From Caprella mutica (Eukaryota; Arthropoda; Malacostraca; Amphipoda; Caprellidae): a DNA stretch of 64,000 nucleotides. The notes beneath the pieces are model-generated. The model did no database searches and had not been told where the DNA came from. It was given only the letters and a program-made list of their open reading frames with translations. The stretch's first letter is position 1; each line of letters begins with the position of its first letter. The stretch is taken from positions 24 through 64,023 of the forward strand of contig CANNZV010003150.1 in the NCBI GenBank assembly GCA_947561585.1, written 5' to 3'. A program made the translations under genes and the position numbers. Shown in pieces: positions 10,559-24,539 of this stretch.

Positions 10559-13500
10559 GTAACATAGAACTCCTACACCAATTTTAAATATTTACAAGAA
10601 TTTCAATAAGTGAAGATTATTTTTCATCATTCATTCACCATACATCATTCTTTGACTGTTCATCATCACAGATCTCTGTACTCTGACTCCACATCACTCA
10701 AGTCTGCTCTAATCTGTTGATTTTAGTACAGCAATTGATATCTTCTGAGAACACTCGGCCGTTAATTAAACAGTCTTAGCATAGAGGAGGAAAGTGGAGG
10801 TATTGGATCCAGAAAAAGAGAAGTAGACGCACTTTATAAAGTACGCATTTCTCAATTGATTGTTTGGCGCAATGTAATTAGACCAATCAGAGCCCAGTAT
10901 TGCACCGTACTATTGACGTTCGACCAATAACAAAGAACTATCTTGGCAACGTCATTGGTGATAAAAAATAAATAAATACAATGAAGTAAAACTACTTCAA
11001 GGTTTCATTTCACTGGTCGTTTATCGTATAGCCACTGACAATAGCCTTTATATTCTGGCTATAGTGACGCAATCAGCTCTTGGTTATTGCTTCTTGAGAA
11101 GAGAAAAGATTGAATGTTGGGAGATATTGTATAGCTATGCGGGAAAATAATATTCTTAAGAATTTGAATTCTTAGTAATGATTAACGTTTTTATTCGAAA
11201 TAATTATATATTGCTGCAGAGATTATTTCAATTTTGAAATTATCTATAGTATTTCTTTGAATATGTATAATTTATTCACTTTCACCAATTTAGTATTTCA
11301 TCGTTGATTGTACCTAGCTATTCAATTTTAAGTGTTCAGAATATAGATGTCAGTATAGGACAATTACGCATTCAAATTAACATTGAATCTGTAAGGCAAT
11401 ATCACACAATAGTTTCCTCGTACGTCTTAGTTGTAAGGTATCGGGACAGTATCTCCCTGAGCGAGTTGTTACGGTTGAGTAAAGTTGTTAAACTATATTT
11501 CATATTGATATAATCAAATCGAAATGTGAAACTAACAGAAAACCCTTAGTATACTTTTGTATATGAATTAATTTTACTATATTTTTTTCATTTATAAAGA
11601 ACTATATTTACTTTTATAATTTATATACTTGTATTTAATTAAACGAGCATAAGTAAATATTAATTTGTAGATAATTTTTTTCTGGAATTGGTAGATAACT
11701 CAAAATGGTGGATAATTTTTTTAACTTAATGACCTTTCCTTGTTTATTAAGTTTAAATTTCAGATTGAGATCAACTGACCAAATAATTGTCATTACTCAA
11801 TATTTAATCATTTCACAAAACTGGAAATTATGAATCCCACCTTTCCTGCTCAACTCACGAAAATAGATTTAAATGTATGTAGTATTGTTAAATATATATA
11901 TTTTGTTAATCCAATGTATCTGGTGTATAAATTAACCCATTATGTGAGTTGGTGCTACTTTTTTTAATTTGAGGAGTGAGTCAAAACGACTGTTTTGTTT
12001 TAACCCACGTCAATTTAACTACTTTTAAGTAGTACCTGCAACTCACCACGTAGGTAGGCGCAAAAATAACCCATTCATATGAGTCAAAACAAATCAAATT
12101 TGATTTGTTTCAACTAATCCTTTCTCTGTGTGTACCTGGAATTTTTCATTTACAAGTTTACGCGTGAAGTAACAATAAATAGACATCATTTATACAGACA
12201 ATGATAGTAGTTCAATTTATGTAATAATTATTATCCCTGGTTACGCTTTTATTTCAGTATATTCAACTGAAAATAATAATGAATTTTATTGAAACTATTA
12301 TTAAACTGATAGCAGTATGATTTTCATTCATGATACAAGATGCTTGCCGAGCAAATTATTAGGATGTGGCTGACAGACAGACTTTTATAATAGTATTCAA
12401 ATACTAATGGATAGTTTCCTACATTTCAAATCTCTGAAGTTTGAACTCAAGTCACCTAAAATTTTGATTTTAATATTCTAAACACGAAACTTTTGATCAC
12501 TCTTTAAACAGTTCCAATTTCGTCATGCCCAGAAGTTATAATTAACACACTGTGACTGCATCAGTAATAATACAAACTAATTGAAAAACTTTATCGCTCA
12601 AAAGCAAATTATTCCTTTCATGAAAAATGAATAAAATTTCTCAATGTGGAAAATAGGGTGCGATTTTTATCAAGTACATTGGAAATTTATTCAAAAAATA
12701 CAATAAAACAAAGATGATCACAGTGCGGATCTCAATATTATCACTTGACATGAATTGTTATAAATTAATTTATTTTCCTGAATTAAATTATAGTTATCAT
12801 GAAATTTATTTATTTGAATAAATGTGTTACTACCTATGAGAATATAATTTCTATAAAGTTTTTAACCCTAGTAACCTATCGCCATTGAAAGTTTGTTCAG
12901 TAACCAAGGGACTGGTTCGTGCGCGCCAGTCCTCACTAAAATTGTTATAAAATCTTAACAAATTGACTTTCCGATATTTTCTTTTCATAAAAACCTTCAT
13001 TTGATATTTACACGTCCATTGGTAAACGCCAAAGAATTATTATCTATTTGAAATAAAATTAACAAGCGAAGATTAGAAGCAAATATTTCTTAGGTTTTCT
13101 ATCTATTTGCGCAAAGGCCATTTTCACCACCCATAATAAAATCCGTATAACATTCACAAAAATAAATAAAACTTAATGAAAATTTAACTGTGGATGGAGA
13201 AAGGTACAACAATGAAGAAAACACCAGAAAGAAACTCGTTTCCTTGATAGTTTGTAAAATATACTAACTTAAAGTTGTTTTAAGTTGCCTTATATATACA
13301 TAAATGAATAAATACTCATAATAAGAGTATCTAACCATTTATCATCTTCTTTTTTGTCTATTCTTATGTAACTATAGTGAAAAGTAATAGTCATGAAAAC
13401 ACAGCTTCCAAATCGGTTTATCTATATGTTAACATATCTAAATGCTGCAAGTCATTTTCCTCTCCGTAGTTGTACAACATGTCAGTCAACTTGTTTCCCG

Positions 13501-14372
13501 AAAATGTCTCACAGAATCCCTGTTCTTGTAACTAGATTCTTCCCTCCAGAAATGAGAAAACTGAAACTGATTCTAAAATACTAAGGAAGGATATCTGTGG
13601 AGTCAAAATAGTGAAATTATTAATAATAACTCCATTGAGTTACATTAGAGGATAATATCACGAAGTAGTTAACTACTTCATTGCACCTTTGGGGAACCTT
13701 CCTCAGGTAAAAATACTTTTTTTTTATAAATTTAAAGAGAATAACAACAAATGAAGATAATGTGAAGTAAATTAGGAGTATCTTGAGGTTTTGTAACCCT
13801 TTTTGGTGTAAAAAAATTTGATTTTTTATAAATATATTTTTGAAAAAAACATTAAAAACCTACCGAATATCATTTGGTAACTTGGTTTAATTATATTCTT
13901 TTTTTTCATCTCTGTAAGGAAGCATTTACCTTATATAGTAACCTATTCTCTGGTGCAGCCGCTCCAGTGCTCACGGTAAAATAATAACTTTAATTCTAAA
14001 TCGATTTGAATGTTATTTTTCATGACTTTTACTTTTTCACATAATTACATACGATTTGACTAAAACCGAAGTTGATAATGATGGGATGCTTTTACTCAAA
14101 TTTTGTATATATTCTAATATATATAACTGAATTAACTGTTTGTTTTTTGTTTATTAGTTCTCTAAGATCCCTCTAATTCTCATACGTAAACAAACAATGT
14201 GAAAAAAGAACGAATTTTGTTTTTGAATTGGCTGAAAAAAATGAGCAGCAAAATGAGGTGGTTTGAGGTTTGAATACAAATTGTGAAATATTTTAGAAGA
14301 GTTTTTGTTGAAAGGGAGAAGTGAGAAGAGTTGGACTGATTAAATATCAAAAATATAGATATTTGCACCATC
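10559..14372. other. AT-rich non-coding stretch
   Basis: No gene is supported. At about 11944-12110 there is a possible decayed inverted-repeat element: GTGAGTTGGTGCTAC matches, imperfectly and inverted, the GTAGTACCTGCAACTCAC string near 12033. Short open frames elsewhere carry no recognisable protein. Confidence 0.45.
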
Positions 14373-14547
14373 GGAGAGAAAAGTCATTGTGATATTTTAC
14401 TATAAGAGAAGAGAATTACTGTGATGATGAATTATCAGAGAATAGAGTCATTGTGATGATGTACTATCAGAGAAAAAAGTCACTGTGATGATGTACTATC
14501 AGAGAAAAGAGACACTGTGATGATGTACTATCAGAGAAAAGAGTCAC
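14373..14547. repeat. Second locus of the 32-bp repeat, about 5 copies
   Basis: GAGTCACTGTGATGATGTAC units like those at 10.1-10.6 kb. Just outside the array, at about 14562, TGATAGTACAT reverses the array word ATGTACTATCA, a small inverted piece at the array edge. Confidence 0.9.
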
Positions 14548-14858
14548 AAGGATTTTTCCCCTGATAGTACATTAATCTGGTGTTAAATCTCTGAACTATG
14601 AGCAGTGGAGCACTGGAGGTCAATTTGGACTTCTAGGTAAATTATTCGAACCCTTTCAGATTAGGTGTTAGAACACAGACAGATGAATTCATCCGAACAA
14701 ACTAGATAACACTTCACTGTAGATAACGTGCGGTCTGATTAATTCTACTCTACTTACTTTATTCAAGTAAATTGAACACATGTGGGATAAAAATATATCA
14801 AAATGATTTGAAATGTTGAAGCTTTGTTAATTAAATGGTGGTAAACTCCATTAATTCA

Positions 14859-15000
14859 AAGATTCACAGCGGTCAGTTAAAGGTTCATTGCAGTCATTTA
14901 AAGGTTCACTGCAGTCATTTTAAGATTCCAAGCGGTCATTTGGTGGTTCACTGCAGTCAATTAAAGGCTCATTCAAGTAATTTAAAGGTTCACTCCAATA
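14859..15000. repeat. 21-bp minisatellite
   Basis: Six to seven copies of a 21-bp unit, typified by AGGTTCACTGCAGTCATTTA. Because 21 is a multiple of three, one plus-strand frame reads as a 7-residue repeat (LKVHCSH), but nothing suggests a real protein. Confidence 0.85.
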
Positions 15001-15231
15001 ATCTATTTAGCATCCATTGCCATCTATATCCAAAGTTCTTTTAATGGGTTTTCTCTGCAGAAAATCCCTGTAAATCGATTATCTATCCTGGCTATTAAAT
15101 TAGGTTTTTAAAACTGGCAATATATCACTGTATAATGGCCAATAAGGAAATTCATGAGCCATTGTTGTTAGTGCTTAGAGTTGCTTGAACATAATGGCAT
15201 AGAATGAAGTCAATATACTGGTTACAGGAAA

Positions 15232-15881
15232 CTGGTATAGTGGTGACACAGTTACTGGTGAGTGGTGACACAGTTACTGGTAGAGTGGTGACACATTTAC
15301 TGGTACTGGTGACACAGTTACTGGTAGTGGTGACACAGTTACTGGTAGTGATGACACAGTTACTGGTAGTGGTGACACTATTACTGGTAGTGGTGACACA
15401 TTTACTGGTACTGGTGACACAGTTAGTGGTACTGGTGACACAGTTACTGGTAGTGGTGACACAGTTACTGGTACTGGTGACACAGTTACTGGTACTGGTG
15501 ACACAGTTACTGGTATAGTGGTGACACAGTTACTGGTACTGGTGACACAGTTACTGGTACTGGTGACACAGTTATTGGTACTGATGACACAGTTACTGGT
15601 AGTGATGACACAGTTACTGGTAGTGGTGACACAGTTACTGGTAGTGGTGGAACAGTTACTGGTACTGATGACACAGTTACTGGTAGTGATGACACAGTTA
15701 CTGGTAGTGATGACACAGTTACTGGTAGTGATGACACAGCTACTGGTAGTGATGACACAGTTACTGGTACTGGTGACACAGTTACTGGTAGTGATGACAC
15801 AGTTACTGGTACTGGTGACACAGTTACTGGTACTGATGACACAGTTACTGGTACTGGTGACACAGTTACTGGTAGTGATGA
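15232..15881. repeat. 18-bp minisatellite, about 36 copies, ending at an assembly gap
   Basis: The unit is GGTGACACAGTTACTGGT plus two to three alternating variant bases (TAGT, TACT, GATG versions). Both strands are open because 18 is a multiple of three. The frames read as six-residue repeats (VTQLLV on plus, VSPVPVT-like on minus) and are best treated as satellite artefacts. The true length is unknown because the array runs into Ns. Confidence 0.95.
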
Positions 15882-15905
15882 NNNNNNNNNNNNNNNNNNN
15901 NNNNN
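15882..15905. other. Assembly gap (24 N)
   Basis: A run of 24 N immediately after the 18-bp array. The array probably collapsed or broke the assembly here, so its copy number is a minimum. Confidence 0.99.
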
Positions 15906-16586
15906 CAGTGAAATAGTTGGTGTAACATTAGTAAAATGATTATATATAATTCTTCATATGTATCTCCATAACGAAATATATACCTATTTATATGATAAGT
16001 AAAAATATACGTATACCTACTAACAAAATATAAGATTTGATAAATAATTTTTTCTGTAAAGTTACAATCGAAGTGACGGATATTATGCTATTTTCCATAT
16101 TTAAATAACAAACAATGAATTTGATTTGAAAGTTTTTACTCAACGGAACCTTATAAATTTTTTAATGGGTATATTGAAACGAAATTTGAAACTCCCTCAA
16201 CGCAGAGTTTAAGTTGCTCACAAGAAAACAGTATATTATTAAATAATATATAAACAGTAGAATGAAACGTCAATGCTTGACGATACATAATTTTTCAAAT
16301 TAATACAACAAACAATATTTATTTTGTTAAAAGAAGTATAGTTGATATCACAAACGTAATTTATAATACCACTTCCTTATCCTCGTTTACGTCAATAGTT
16401 TTTGGTATAAATTCTTTCGAAAGAATATAACTAAAGTTAGCAAAGTCTTTAGGTAATGCTTAAGTCTCTGCCAAGAATGTGTTTAAAATACCTCCACTGG
16501 AATATTGGAAGCAATAGTTAGGTTACGACTAAAAGTTTTTACGCTCAGTTTACGCTTCTTCAAATGGGTTTCACTTTGTTATATTT
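15906..16586. other. AT-rich non-coding stretch
   Basis: I see nothing beyond AT-rich sequence with short random open frames. Confidence 0.5.
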
Positions 16587-16800
16587 GGTTAATCAACAGG
16601 GGATTTTTCGACACCTGGATTTTTCGACAGAATACTGTGTTAATTAACATGGGATTTTTCGACACCTGGATTTTTCGACAGAATACAGGGTTGATCAACA
16701 TGGGACTTTTCGACACCTGGATTTTTCGACAGAATACAGGGTTAACCAACACTCGATTTTTCGACGAAAAAATACAGAGTTAATCAACAATCGATTTTTC
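16587..16800. repeat. 51-bp tandem repeat, about 4 copies
   Basis: Units start at about 16589, 16640, 16691 and 16742, with a decayed copy at 16781. Each holds TTAATCAACATGGG, GATTTTTCGACACCTGG and GATTTTTCGACAGAATAC. The GATTTTTCGACAC core resembles GATATTTCGACACTGAT of the 98-bp satellite that follows, so the two may share an origin. Confidence 0.88.
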
Positions 16801-17212
16801 AACCCTTGATTTTCCGATTCAATAATATTCAATTCACGCTTAAAGATATTTTTTTATAGAACTCAAAATTTTCAAGAAACTCATTATCTTAAGAAAACTC
16901 GAAATTTTCATAAATTCAAAATTTTGCGAAAAATTAAAATTTCACAAAAAATTAAAATTCTCTTTAAACTTAAAAAAATTCAACTTCCAATTGAAACCAG
17001 TTATTTTTAACGGGATGTTACATTAGTAATAGTAATATTAACGTTCAATATTTTGATACCTAGATTTCTAAACATGATCATAAAACTGTTTGAACCTAAA
17101 TTTTTCGATGTAATTTTTTTCACTGTACATTTTTGAACTTAGATAGATTTATCGAAATAATCATAGCACGTTTGAATGACTTTTTCGAACTATTTTAAAG
17201 AATAATGTTTGA

Positions 17213-20200
17213 AACATTGTTTCAGATTTATTGGAAATAGATAAATCGACACTGATGATATCATATTTGAGTGTATATTTCGACTTATTTTCGGATCAAA
17301 TGCCGATGAACAGATTGTTACAGATTAATTGGAAGTAGATATTTCGACACTGATACGATAATATTTGAGTGAATATTTCGATATACTTTATGATCAAATG
17401 CAGATGAACAGATTTATTGGAAGTAGATATTTCGACACTGATGATATCATATCTGAGTGAATATTTCGACATATTTCGGATCAAATTCTGATGAACAGAT
17501 TTTTCCAGATTTATTGGTAGCAGATATTTCGACAATGATAAGATAATATTAGATTGAATATTTCGACATGATTTCGAATCAAATATTGATGAGTTGATTG
17601 TTTCAGATTTATTAGAAGTAGATATTTCGACACTAATCAAATCATATTTGAGTGAATATTTCGACATATGTCGGATCAAATACTGGTGAACAGATTGTTC
17701 AAGATTTATTGGAAAAAAGATATTTCAAAACTGATGATATCATATTTGAGTGTATATTTCAACTTATTTTCGGATCAAAAGCCGATGAACAGATTGTTTC
17801 AAATTTATTGGAAGTAGATATTTCGACACTGATACGATAATATTTGAGTGAATATTTCGAAATACTTTCGGATGAAATGCGGATGAACAGATTGTTTTAG
17901 ATTTATTGGAAGTAGATATTTCGACACTGATACGATAATATTTGAGTAAATATTTCGAAATACTTTCGGATGAAATGCGGATGAACAGATTGTTTCAAAT
18001 TTATTGGAAGTAGATATTTCGACACTGATACGATAATATTTGAGTGAATATTTCGAAATACTTTCGGATGAAATGCGGATGAACAGATTGTTTCAAATTT
18101 ATTGGAAGTAGATATTTCGACACTGATACGATAATATTTGAGTGAATATTTCGAAATACTTTCGGATCAAATGCCGATGAACAGATTGTTTCAAATTTAT
18201 TGGAAGTAGATATTTCGACACTGATACGATAATATTTGAGTGAATATTTCGAAATACTTTCGGATCAAATGCCGATGAACAGATTGTTTCAAATTTATTG
18301 GAAGTAGATATTTCGACACTGAAACGATAATATTTGAGTGAATATTTCGAAACACTTTCGGATCGAATGCCGATGAACAGATTATTTCAGATTTATTGGA
18401 AGTAGATATTTCGACACTGATACGATAATATTTGAGTGAATATTTCGAAATACTTTCGGATGAAATGCGGATGAACAGAATGTTTCAAATTTATTGGAAG
18501 TAGATATTTCGACACTGATACGATAATATTTGAGTGAATATTTCGAAATACTTTCGGATCAAATGCCGATGAACAGATTGTTTCATATTTATTGGAAGTA
18601 GATATTTCGACACTGATAAGATCATATCTGAGTGAATATTTCGACTTATTTTCGGATCAAATGCGGATGAACAGATTGTTTCAAATTTATTGGAAGTAGA
18701 TATTTCGACACTGATACGATAATATTTGAGTGAATATTTCGAAATACTTTCGGATCAAATGCCGATGAACAGATTGTTTCATATTTATTGGAAGTAGATA
18801 TTTCGACACTGATAAGATCATATCTGAGTGAATATTTCGACTTATTTTCGGATCAAATGCGGATGAACAGATTGTTTCAAATTTATTGGAAGTAGATATT
18901 TCGACACTGATACGATAATATTTGAGTGAATATTTCGAAATACTTTCGGATGAAATGCGGATGAACAGAATGTTTCAAATTTATTGGAAGTAGATATTTC
19001 GACACTGATACGATAATATTTGAGTGAATATTTAGAAATACTTTAGGATGAAATGCGGATGAACAGATTGTTTCAGATTTATTGGAAGTAGATATTTCGA
19101 CACTGATACGATAATATTTGAGTGAATATTTCGAAATACTTTCGGATGAAATGCGGATGAACAGATTGTTTCAGATTTATTGGAAGTAGATATTTCGACA
19201 CTGATACGATAATATTTGAGTGAATATTTCGAAATACTTTCGGATGAAATGCGGATGAACAGATTGTTTCAAATTTATTGGAAGTAGATATTTCGACACT
19301 GATACGATAATATTTGTGTGAATATTTCGAAATACTTTCGGATCAAATGCCGATGAACAGATTGTTTCAAATTTATTGGAAGTAGATATTTCGACACTGA
19401 TACGATAATATTTGAGTGAATATTTCGAAACACTCTCGGATCGAATGCCGATGAACAGATTGTTTCAGATTTATTGGAAGTAGATATTTCGACATTGAAG
19501 AGATCATAATGTCTGAGTGAATATTTCGACATACTTTCGAATCAAATCCTAATGAACAGATTGTTTCAGATTTATTGGAAGTAGATATTTCGACACTGAT
19601 AAGATAATATTTGAGTAAATATTTCGACATACTTTAGGATCAAATGCCGATTAACTAATTGTTTCATATTTATTGGAAGTAGATATTTCGACACTGATAA
19701 GATCATATCTGAGTGAATATTTCGACTTATTTTCGGATCAAAAGCCGATGAACAGATTGTTTCAAATTTATTGGAAGTAGATATTTCGACACTGATACGA
19801 TAATATTTGAGTGAATATTTCGAAATACTTTCGGATGAAATGCGGATGAACAGATTGTTTTAGATTTATTGGAAGTAGATATTTCGACACTGATACGATA
19901 ATATTTGAGTAAATATTTCGAAATACTTTCGGATGAAATGCGGATGAACAGATTGTTTCAAATTTATTGGAAGTAGATATTTCGACACTGATACGATAAT
20001 ATTTGAGTGAATATTTCGAAATACTTTCGGATGAAATGCGGATGAACAGATTGTTTCAAATTTATTGGAAGTAGATATTTCGACACTGATACGATAATAT
20101 TTGAGTGAATATTTCGAAATACTTTCGGATCAAATGCCGATGAACAGATTGTTTCAAATTTATTGGAAGTAGATATTTCGACACTGATACGATAATATTT

Positions 20201-23200
20201 GAGTGAATATTTCGAAATACTTTCGGATCAAATGCCGATGAACAGATTGTTTCAAATTTATTGGAAGTAGATATTTCGACACTGAAACGATAATATTTGA
20301 GTGAATATTTCGAAACACTTTCGGATCGAATGCCGATGAACAGATTATTTCAGATTTATTGGAAGTAGATATTTCGACACTGATACGATAATATTTGAGT
20401 GAATATTTCGAAATACTTTCGGATGAAATGCGGATGAACAGAATGTTTCAAATTTATTGGAAGTAGATATTTCGACACTGATACGATAATATTTGAGTGA
20501 ATATTTCGAAATACTTTCGGATCAAATGCCGATGAACAGATTGTTTCATATTTATTGGAAGTAGATATTTCGACACTGATAAGATCATATCTGAGTGAAT
20601 ATTTCGACTTATTTTCGGATCAAATGCGGATGAACAGATTGTTTCAAATTTATTGGAAGTAGATATTTCGACACTGATACGATAATATTTGAGTGAATAT
20701 TTCGAAATACTTTCGGATCAAATGCCGATGAACAGATTGTTTCATATTTATTGGAAGTAGATATTTCGACACTGATAAGATCATATCTGAGTGAATATTT
20801 CGACTTATTTTCGGATCAAATGCGGATGAACAGATTGTTTCAAATTTATTGGAAGTAGATATTTCGACACTGATACGATAATATTTGAGTGAATATTTCG
20901 AAATACTTTCGGATGAAATGCGGATGAACAGAATGTTTCAAATTTATTGGAAGTAGATATTTCGACACTGATACGATAATATTTGAGTGAATATTTAGAA
21001 ATACTTTAGGATGAAATGCGGATGAACAGATTGTTTCAGATTTATTGGAAGTAGATATTTCGACACTGATACGATAATATTTGAGTGAATATTTCGAAAT
21101 ACTTTCGGATGAAATGCGGATGAACAGATTGTTTCAGATTTATTGGAAGTAGATATTTCGACACTGATACGATAATATTTGAGTGAATATTTCGAAATAC
21201 TTTCGGATGAAATGCGGATGAACAGATTGTTTCAAATTTATTGGAAGTAGATATTTCGACACTGATACGATAATATTTGTGTGAATATTTCGAAATACTT
21301 TCGGATCAAATGCCGATGAACAGATTGTTTCAAATTTATTGGAAGTAGATATTTCGACACTGATACGATAATATTTGAGTGAATATTTCGAAACACTCTC
21401 GGATCGAATGCCGATGAACAGATTGTTTCAGATTTATTGGAAGTAGATATTTCGACATTGAAGAGATCATAATGTCTGAGTGAATATTTCGACATACTTT
21501 CGAATCAAATCCTAATGAACAGATTGTTTCAGATTTATTGGAAGTAGATATTTCGACACTGATAAGATAATATTTGAGTAAATATTTCGACATACTTTAG
21601 GATCAAATGCCGATTAACTAATTGTTTCATATTTATTGGAAGTAGATATTTCGACACTGATAAGATCATATCTGAGTGAATATTTCGACTTATTTTCGGA
21701 TCAAATGCGGATGAACAGATTGTTTCAAATTTATTGGAAGTAGATATTTCGACACTGATACGATAATATTTGAGTGAATATTTCGACTTATTTTCGGATG
21801 AAATGCGGATGAACAGATTGTTTCAGATTTATTGGAAGTAGATATTTCGACACTGATACGATAATATTTGAGTGAATATTTCGAAATACTTTCGGATGAA
21901 ATGCGGATGAACAGATTATTTCAGATTTATTGGAAGTAGATATTTCGACACTGATACGATAATATTTGAGTGAATATTTCGAAATACTTTCGGATGAACA
22001 GATTGTTTCAGATTTATTGGAAGTAGATATTTCGACACTGATACGATAATATTTGAGTGAATATTTCGAAATACTTTCGGATGAAATGCGGATGAACAGA
22101 TTGTTTCAAATTTATTGGAAGTAGATATTTCGACACTGATACGATAATATTTGAGTGAATATTTCGAAATACTTTCGGATGAAATGCGGATGAACAGATT
22201 GTTTCAGATTTATTGGAAGTAGATATTTCGACACTGATACGATAATATTTGAGTGAATATTTCGAAATACTTTCGGAAGAAATGCGGATGAACAGATTGT
22301 TTCAGATTTATTGGAAGTAGATATTTCGACACTGATACGATAATATTTGAGTGAATATTTCGAAATACTTTCGGATGAAATGCGGATGAACAGATTGTTT
22401 CAAATTTATTGGAAGTAGATATTTCGACACTGATACGATAATATTTGAGTGAATATTTCGAAATACTTTCGGATCAAATGCCGATGAACAGATTGTTTCA
22501 AATTTATTGGAAGTAGATATTTCGACACTGATACGATAATATTTGAGTGAATATTTCGAAACACTCTCGGATCGAATGCCGATGAACAGATTGTTTCAGA
22601 TTTATTGGAAGTAGATATTTCGACATTGAAGAGATTATAATGTCTGAGTGAATATTTCGACATACTTTCGAATCAAATCCTAATGAACAGATTGTTTCAG
22701 ATTTATTGGAAGTAGATATTTCGACACTGATAAGATAATATTTGAGTAAATATTTCGACATACTTTAGGATCAAATGCCGATTAACTAATTGTTTCAGAT
22801 TTATAGGAAGAAGATATTTCGACACTGATGATATCATATTTCGACTTATTTTCGGATCAAATGCCGATAAACAGATTGTTTCATATTTATTGGAAGTAGA
22901 TATTTCGACACTGATGAGATCATATCTGAGTGAATATTTAGACATATTTTCGAATCATATACCGATGAACAGATTGTTATTGGAAGTAGATATTTCGACA
23001 CTGATACGATAATATTTGAGTGAATATTTCGAAATACTTTCGGATCAAATGCCGATGAACAGATTGTTTCAAATTTATTGGAAGTAGATATTTCGACACT
23101 GATACGATAATATTTGAGTGAATATTTCGAAACACTCTCGGATCGAATGCCGATGAACAGATTGTTTCAGATTTATTGGTAGTAGATATTTCAACATTGA

Positions 23201-24031
23201 AGAGATTATAATGTCTGAGTGAATATTTCGACATACTTTCGAATCAAATCCTAATGAACAGATTGTTTCAGATTCATTGGAAGTAGATATTTCGACACTG
23301 ATAAGATAATATTTGAGTAAATATTTCGACATACTTTAGGATCAAATGCCGATTAACTAATTGTTTCAGATTTATAGGAAGAAGATATTTCGACACTGAT
23401 GATATCATATTTCGACTTATTTTCGGATCAAATGCCGATAAACAGATTGTTTCATATTTATTGGAAGTAGATATTTCGACACTGATGAGATCATATCTGA
23501 GTGAATATTTAGACATATTTTCGAATCATATACCGATGAACAGATTGTTATTGGAAGTAGATATTTCGACACTGATGAGATAATATTAGATTGAATATTT
23601 CGACATGATTTCGAATCAAATATTGATGAGTTGATTGTTTCAGATTTATTAGAAGTAGATATTTCGACACTGATGAAAACATATTTGAGTGAATATTTTG
23701 ACAACATTTTTCCGAATAAAATGCTGATGAACATATAGCATCAGATTTAATGGAAGTAGACATTTTTACACTAATCAAATCATATTTGAGTGAATATTTC
23801 GACATACGTCGGATCAAATACTTGTGAACAGATTGTTCAAGATTTATTGGAAAAAAGATATTTCGAAACTGATGATATCATATTTGAGTGTATATTTCAA
23901 CTTATTTTCGAATCAAATGCCAATGAACAGATAGTTTCAGATTCATTAGAAGTATTTATTTCGATACTGATGAGATCATAATTGATTGATTAGTTCGACA
24001 TACTTTCGGATAAAATGCCGATGAAAAGATT
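17213..24031. repeat. 98-bp satellite array, roughly 69 copies
   Basis: The monomer carries AGTAGATATTTCGACACTGA, then ATAATATTTGAGTGAATATT, TCGAAATACTTTCGGAT, GCGGATGAACAGATTG and TTCAGATTTATTGG. Monomer spacing is 98 bp. ATATTTCGA occurs twice per unit about 34 bp apart, hinting at an older internal duplication. A block of about 1,963 bp is repeated exactly in tandem (about 17771-19733 and 19734-21696), and a 571-bp block repeats near 22406-23516. The minus-strand open frames inside have a period matching the monomer and are not genes. Confidence 0.95.
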
Positions 24032-24175
24032 GATCGATCGATCTCTAGTTAATCTAACCCCTGCACCTAATACACTAAAGTTTGTACTACAGCAGTTACC
24101 TCGTTGAGGATTTGAGTATTTTCCACTCAAATTCTGGTGAAAACATATTGAGGAGCGACAAGGAGCAATACGTAC

Positions 24176-24365
24176 CTTCCGGCTCAACCGCACTGAATGC
24201 TGCCCTGAGAGCAGGGTGAATCAAACATGTTGGATCTCCGAAAATGGCAGTCATTGCTGCCTGAAAACTACCATTTGGCGAGCTGCATGAATTGAGAGCC
24301 GCAACCAATGCAGCAATTGCTGCTAGTGTATTATCGGCATTACCTGTCTTGATGAGTGCATGCAT
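24176..24365 (-). CDS. Possible exon of an unrecognised Ala-rich protein
   Basis: On the minus strand a frame starting MHALIKTGNADNTLAAIAAL runs about 63 codons to GAGCCGGAAG|GTACGT, a good splice donor at 24175-24174. The frame then stays open into the intron to 24096. The composition is unlike the flanking satellites (Ala-rich, GC-richer, with SCSSPNGSFQAAMTAIFGDP and three Cys), which is why I list it. No clear 3' splice site or start is visible upstream, because that side is made of 77-bp repeats. I do not recognise the protein. It could also be a transposon scrap. Confidence 0.3.
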
Positions 24366-24537
24366 GAAATGCGGGCCGAAACCAATGCAGCAATTGCTTC
24401 TAGTGTATCATCGGCTTTACCTGTCTCGATGAGTGCATGCATGAATTACGGGCCGAAATCAATGCAGCAATTGCTGCATTGGTTGCGGCCCGATGTGTAT
24501 TATCGTACCTCTCTCGATGAGTGCATGAATGAAAAGT
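24307..24537. repeat. 77-bp tandem repeat, three copies
   Basis: AATGCAGCAATTGCT recurs at 24307, 24384 and 24461, each followed by GTGTATYATCGG and CTCGATGAGTGCATGCATGA. The first unit overlaps the 5' end of the exon-like frame. Because 77 is not a multiple of three, the three copies cannot share one reading frame. Confidence 0.85.
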
Positions 24538-24539
24538 CA

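Noticed and set aside
15204..15916. Open frames VTQLLV / VSPVPVT on both strands
   Set aside because: An 18-bp repeat is a multiple of three, and one frame even runs through the N gap.
17296..23981. Repeated 80-89-residue minus-strand ORFs (MSKYSLRHYDLFNVEI...)
   Set aside because: Each spans about 2.5 monomers of the 98-bp satellite and recurs with the monomer or block spacing.
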